Origin: Halomonas sp. SpR1
Lineage (GTDB): Bacteria > Pseudomonadota > Gammaproteobacteria > Pseudomonadales > Halomonadaceae
DNA length: 64,000 bases
Direction of reading: 5' to 3'
NCBI RefSeq assembly: GCF_031010175.1
Contig: NZ_JAUAMB010000008.1
Coordinates: 1-64,000 of the forward strand
This document shows positions 63,166 through 64,000 of this stretch, piece by piece. The notes below the pieces were generated by a model. The model was given only the letters and a program-made list of their open reading frames with translations. It did not search any database and was not told the DNA's origin. The first letter of the stretch is position 1; the number at the start of each line of letters is the position of its first letter. The translations under genes and the position numbers were made by a program.

Positions 63166-63738
63166 ATGTTTGACACCACTGCCTTAAACCAGCAAAGAAA
63201 CTTCTTCGAGGGCCATGCGGCTATCTGGCTGTTTGGCTACGGCTCGCTGATCTGGAAGGCCGATTTTGACTTTCTGGAGCGCCGCCCGGCTTATATTCAA
63301 GGCTGGGAACGGCGGTTTTGGCAGGCTTCCCACGACCATCGCGGCACCCCTGAAGCACCTGGGCGTGTAGCGACGCTGATCCGCGCCAAGGATTCGATTT
63401 GCCACGGTATGGCCTACCGCATCACCCCTGAAGTGCTCGCCCCGCTGGATGTGCGGGAGAAAAACGGCTATTTGCGGGAAAAAGTACCACTGACGTTTGT
63501 TGATGAGAAGGGCAATGGGATCGAACAGAGCGAAGGGCTTATTTATCTGGCCAGCGATGACAATCCCGCCTTTTTGGGTGAAGCGCCGCTTGCCGAGATC
63601 GCCCAGCAAATTGCCAACGCCCATGGCCCCAGCGGCCCCAACCGCGAGTACCTGGTCAACCTGGCCAAGGCGCTGCGCGAGCTAGGCGCCAAAGACGCCC
63701 ATATCTTTGCCTTGGAGCAGCAGTTGAGCCGTTTTTAA
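63166..63738 (+). CDS. ChaC-like gamma-glutamylcyclotransferase
   Basis: A 190-residue enzyme that probably degrades glutathione to 5-oxoproline and Cys-Gly. It shows the substrate loop LFGYGSLIWKADFDFLERRP, SHDHRGTPEAPGRVATL and LDVREKNGYLREKVPL, whose glutamate is the likely catalytic residue. The start is uncertain: ATG at 63166 or the TTG at 63157; neither has a clear ribosome site. It is divergent from the CbiX-like gene. Confidence 0.9.
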   Translation: MFDTTALNQQRNFFEGHAAIWLFGYGSLIWKADFDFLERRPAYIQGWERRFWQASHDHRGTPEAPGRVATLIRAKDSICHGMAYRITPEVLAPLDVREKNGYLREKVPLTFVDEKGNGIEQSEGLIYLASDDNPAFLGEAPLAEIAQQIANAHGPSGPNREYLVNLAKALRELGAKDAHIFALEQQLSRF

Positions 63739-63740
63739 CA

Positions 63741-64000
63741 TTACCAGTAGCGCGGATAGCGCCGGTGACGGGCAAGGTTATTGACCAGGATGGCGATTAT
63801 TAGCATCACAACACTACCCGCACCGATTGGTAAAAGAGGATACCACCACCCCAATTGGTGAACGCTGGCACCTCCGCCTACCGCAATCAGAGCCGCCGCT
63901 GCTCCCGGTGGGTGAACCGTGTGAGTTAGCTGCATACCCAGCACTGATAGTGACACGGCCAGGGCCATAGAGAGCGGTGTCGCCCCCAGCAGTTGGTAGC
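63741..64000 (-). CDS. HPP family membrane protein, partial
   Basis: The C-terminal 86 residues of an HPP-family protein; the rest lies beyond the right edge. It shows LLGATPLSMALAVSLSV, HTVHPPGAAAALIAVGGG with the family HPPG motif, then QLGWWYPLLPIGAGSVVML and a tail ending RRYPRYW. HPP proteins are small membrane proteins, some linked to nitrite transport. It is convergent with chaC, 2 bases apart. Confidence 0.88.
   Translation of the reverse strand, partial: YQLLGATPLSMALAVSLSVLGMQLTHTVHPPGAAAALIAVGGGASVHQLGWWYPLLPIGAGSVVMLIIAILVNNLARHRRYPRYW

Overview
The window looks like a chromosomal segment of a halophilic gammaproteobacterium of the Halomonas/Vreelandella type. This rests on gene content and protein flavour, not on a database search: MmsA/beta-alanine, GABA and agmatine catabolism, a NhaC-type antiporter, many M20 carbamoylases, E. 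coli-like Men, Frd and YbiT proteins, and moderately high GC by eye. No rRNA, tRNA or CRISPR array was seen.

Layout. (1) 1-161: the 5' end of a group II intron runs off the left edge, directly behind the terminator of mmsA. (2) 190-8779: catabolism of beta-alanine, ureido compounds and amides (MmsA, omega-aminotransferase, DUF3311 plus SSS transporter, GntR regulator, M20 carbamoylase, amidase). (3) 8776-28521: an anaerobic-respiration block. It holds menaquinone genes menF, D, H, C, E, B and A, fumarate reductase frdABCD, a DASS-type dicarboxylate carrier, and a Tat-exported molybdoenzyme of the respiratory arsenate reductase (ArrA) type with its ArrB-like and NrfD-like subunits. Upstream of these is a TatB-like domain fused in frame to a polyferredoxin. 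Two FNR/Anr-type boxes sit at the two divergent promoters of the block. Together the genes would make menaquinone and use fumarate and an oxyanion, possibly arsenate, as terminal electron acceptors without oxygen.

(4) 28747-32397: a tail-anchored protein of unknown function, a small monooxygenase-fold protein and a photolyase/cryptochrome. (5) 32543-34441: integron gene cassettes without an integrase, shown by two attC sites whose ends match their own cassette starts exactly, next to a ParDE toxin-antitoxin pair. (6) 34770-40631: GABA catabolism (gabT, gabD, APC permease) with a divergent MocR/GabR-type regulator and a direct-repeat operator. (7) 40747-44544: an SLT lipoprotein behind twin DnaA-box-like repeats, a TauE transporter, an M24 hydrolase without metal ligands, a small orphan and a regulator remnant.

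(8) 44618-50118: YfcC transporter, DUF1028, M20 carbamoylase, GntR regulator and an old yellow enzyme. (9) 50186-59239: agmatine/putrescine catabolism with agmatine deiminase, NhaC-type carrier, aminotransferase, M20 amidohydrolase and aldehyde dehydrogenase, plus an orphan TctC and a LuxR-type regulator. A shared dyad lies in two intergenic regions here. The product of this route, GABA, would feed gabT/gabD in region 6. (10) 59407-64000: TspO, a ZipA-like protein, YbiT, a CbiX-like chelatase, ChaC and an HPP protein cut by the right edge.
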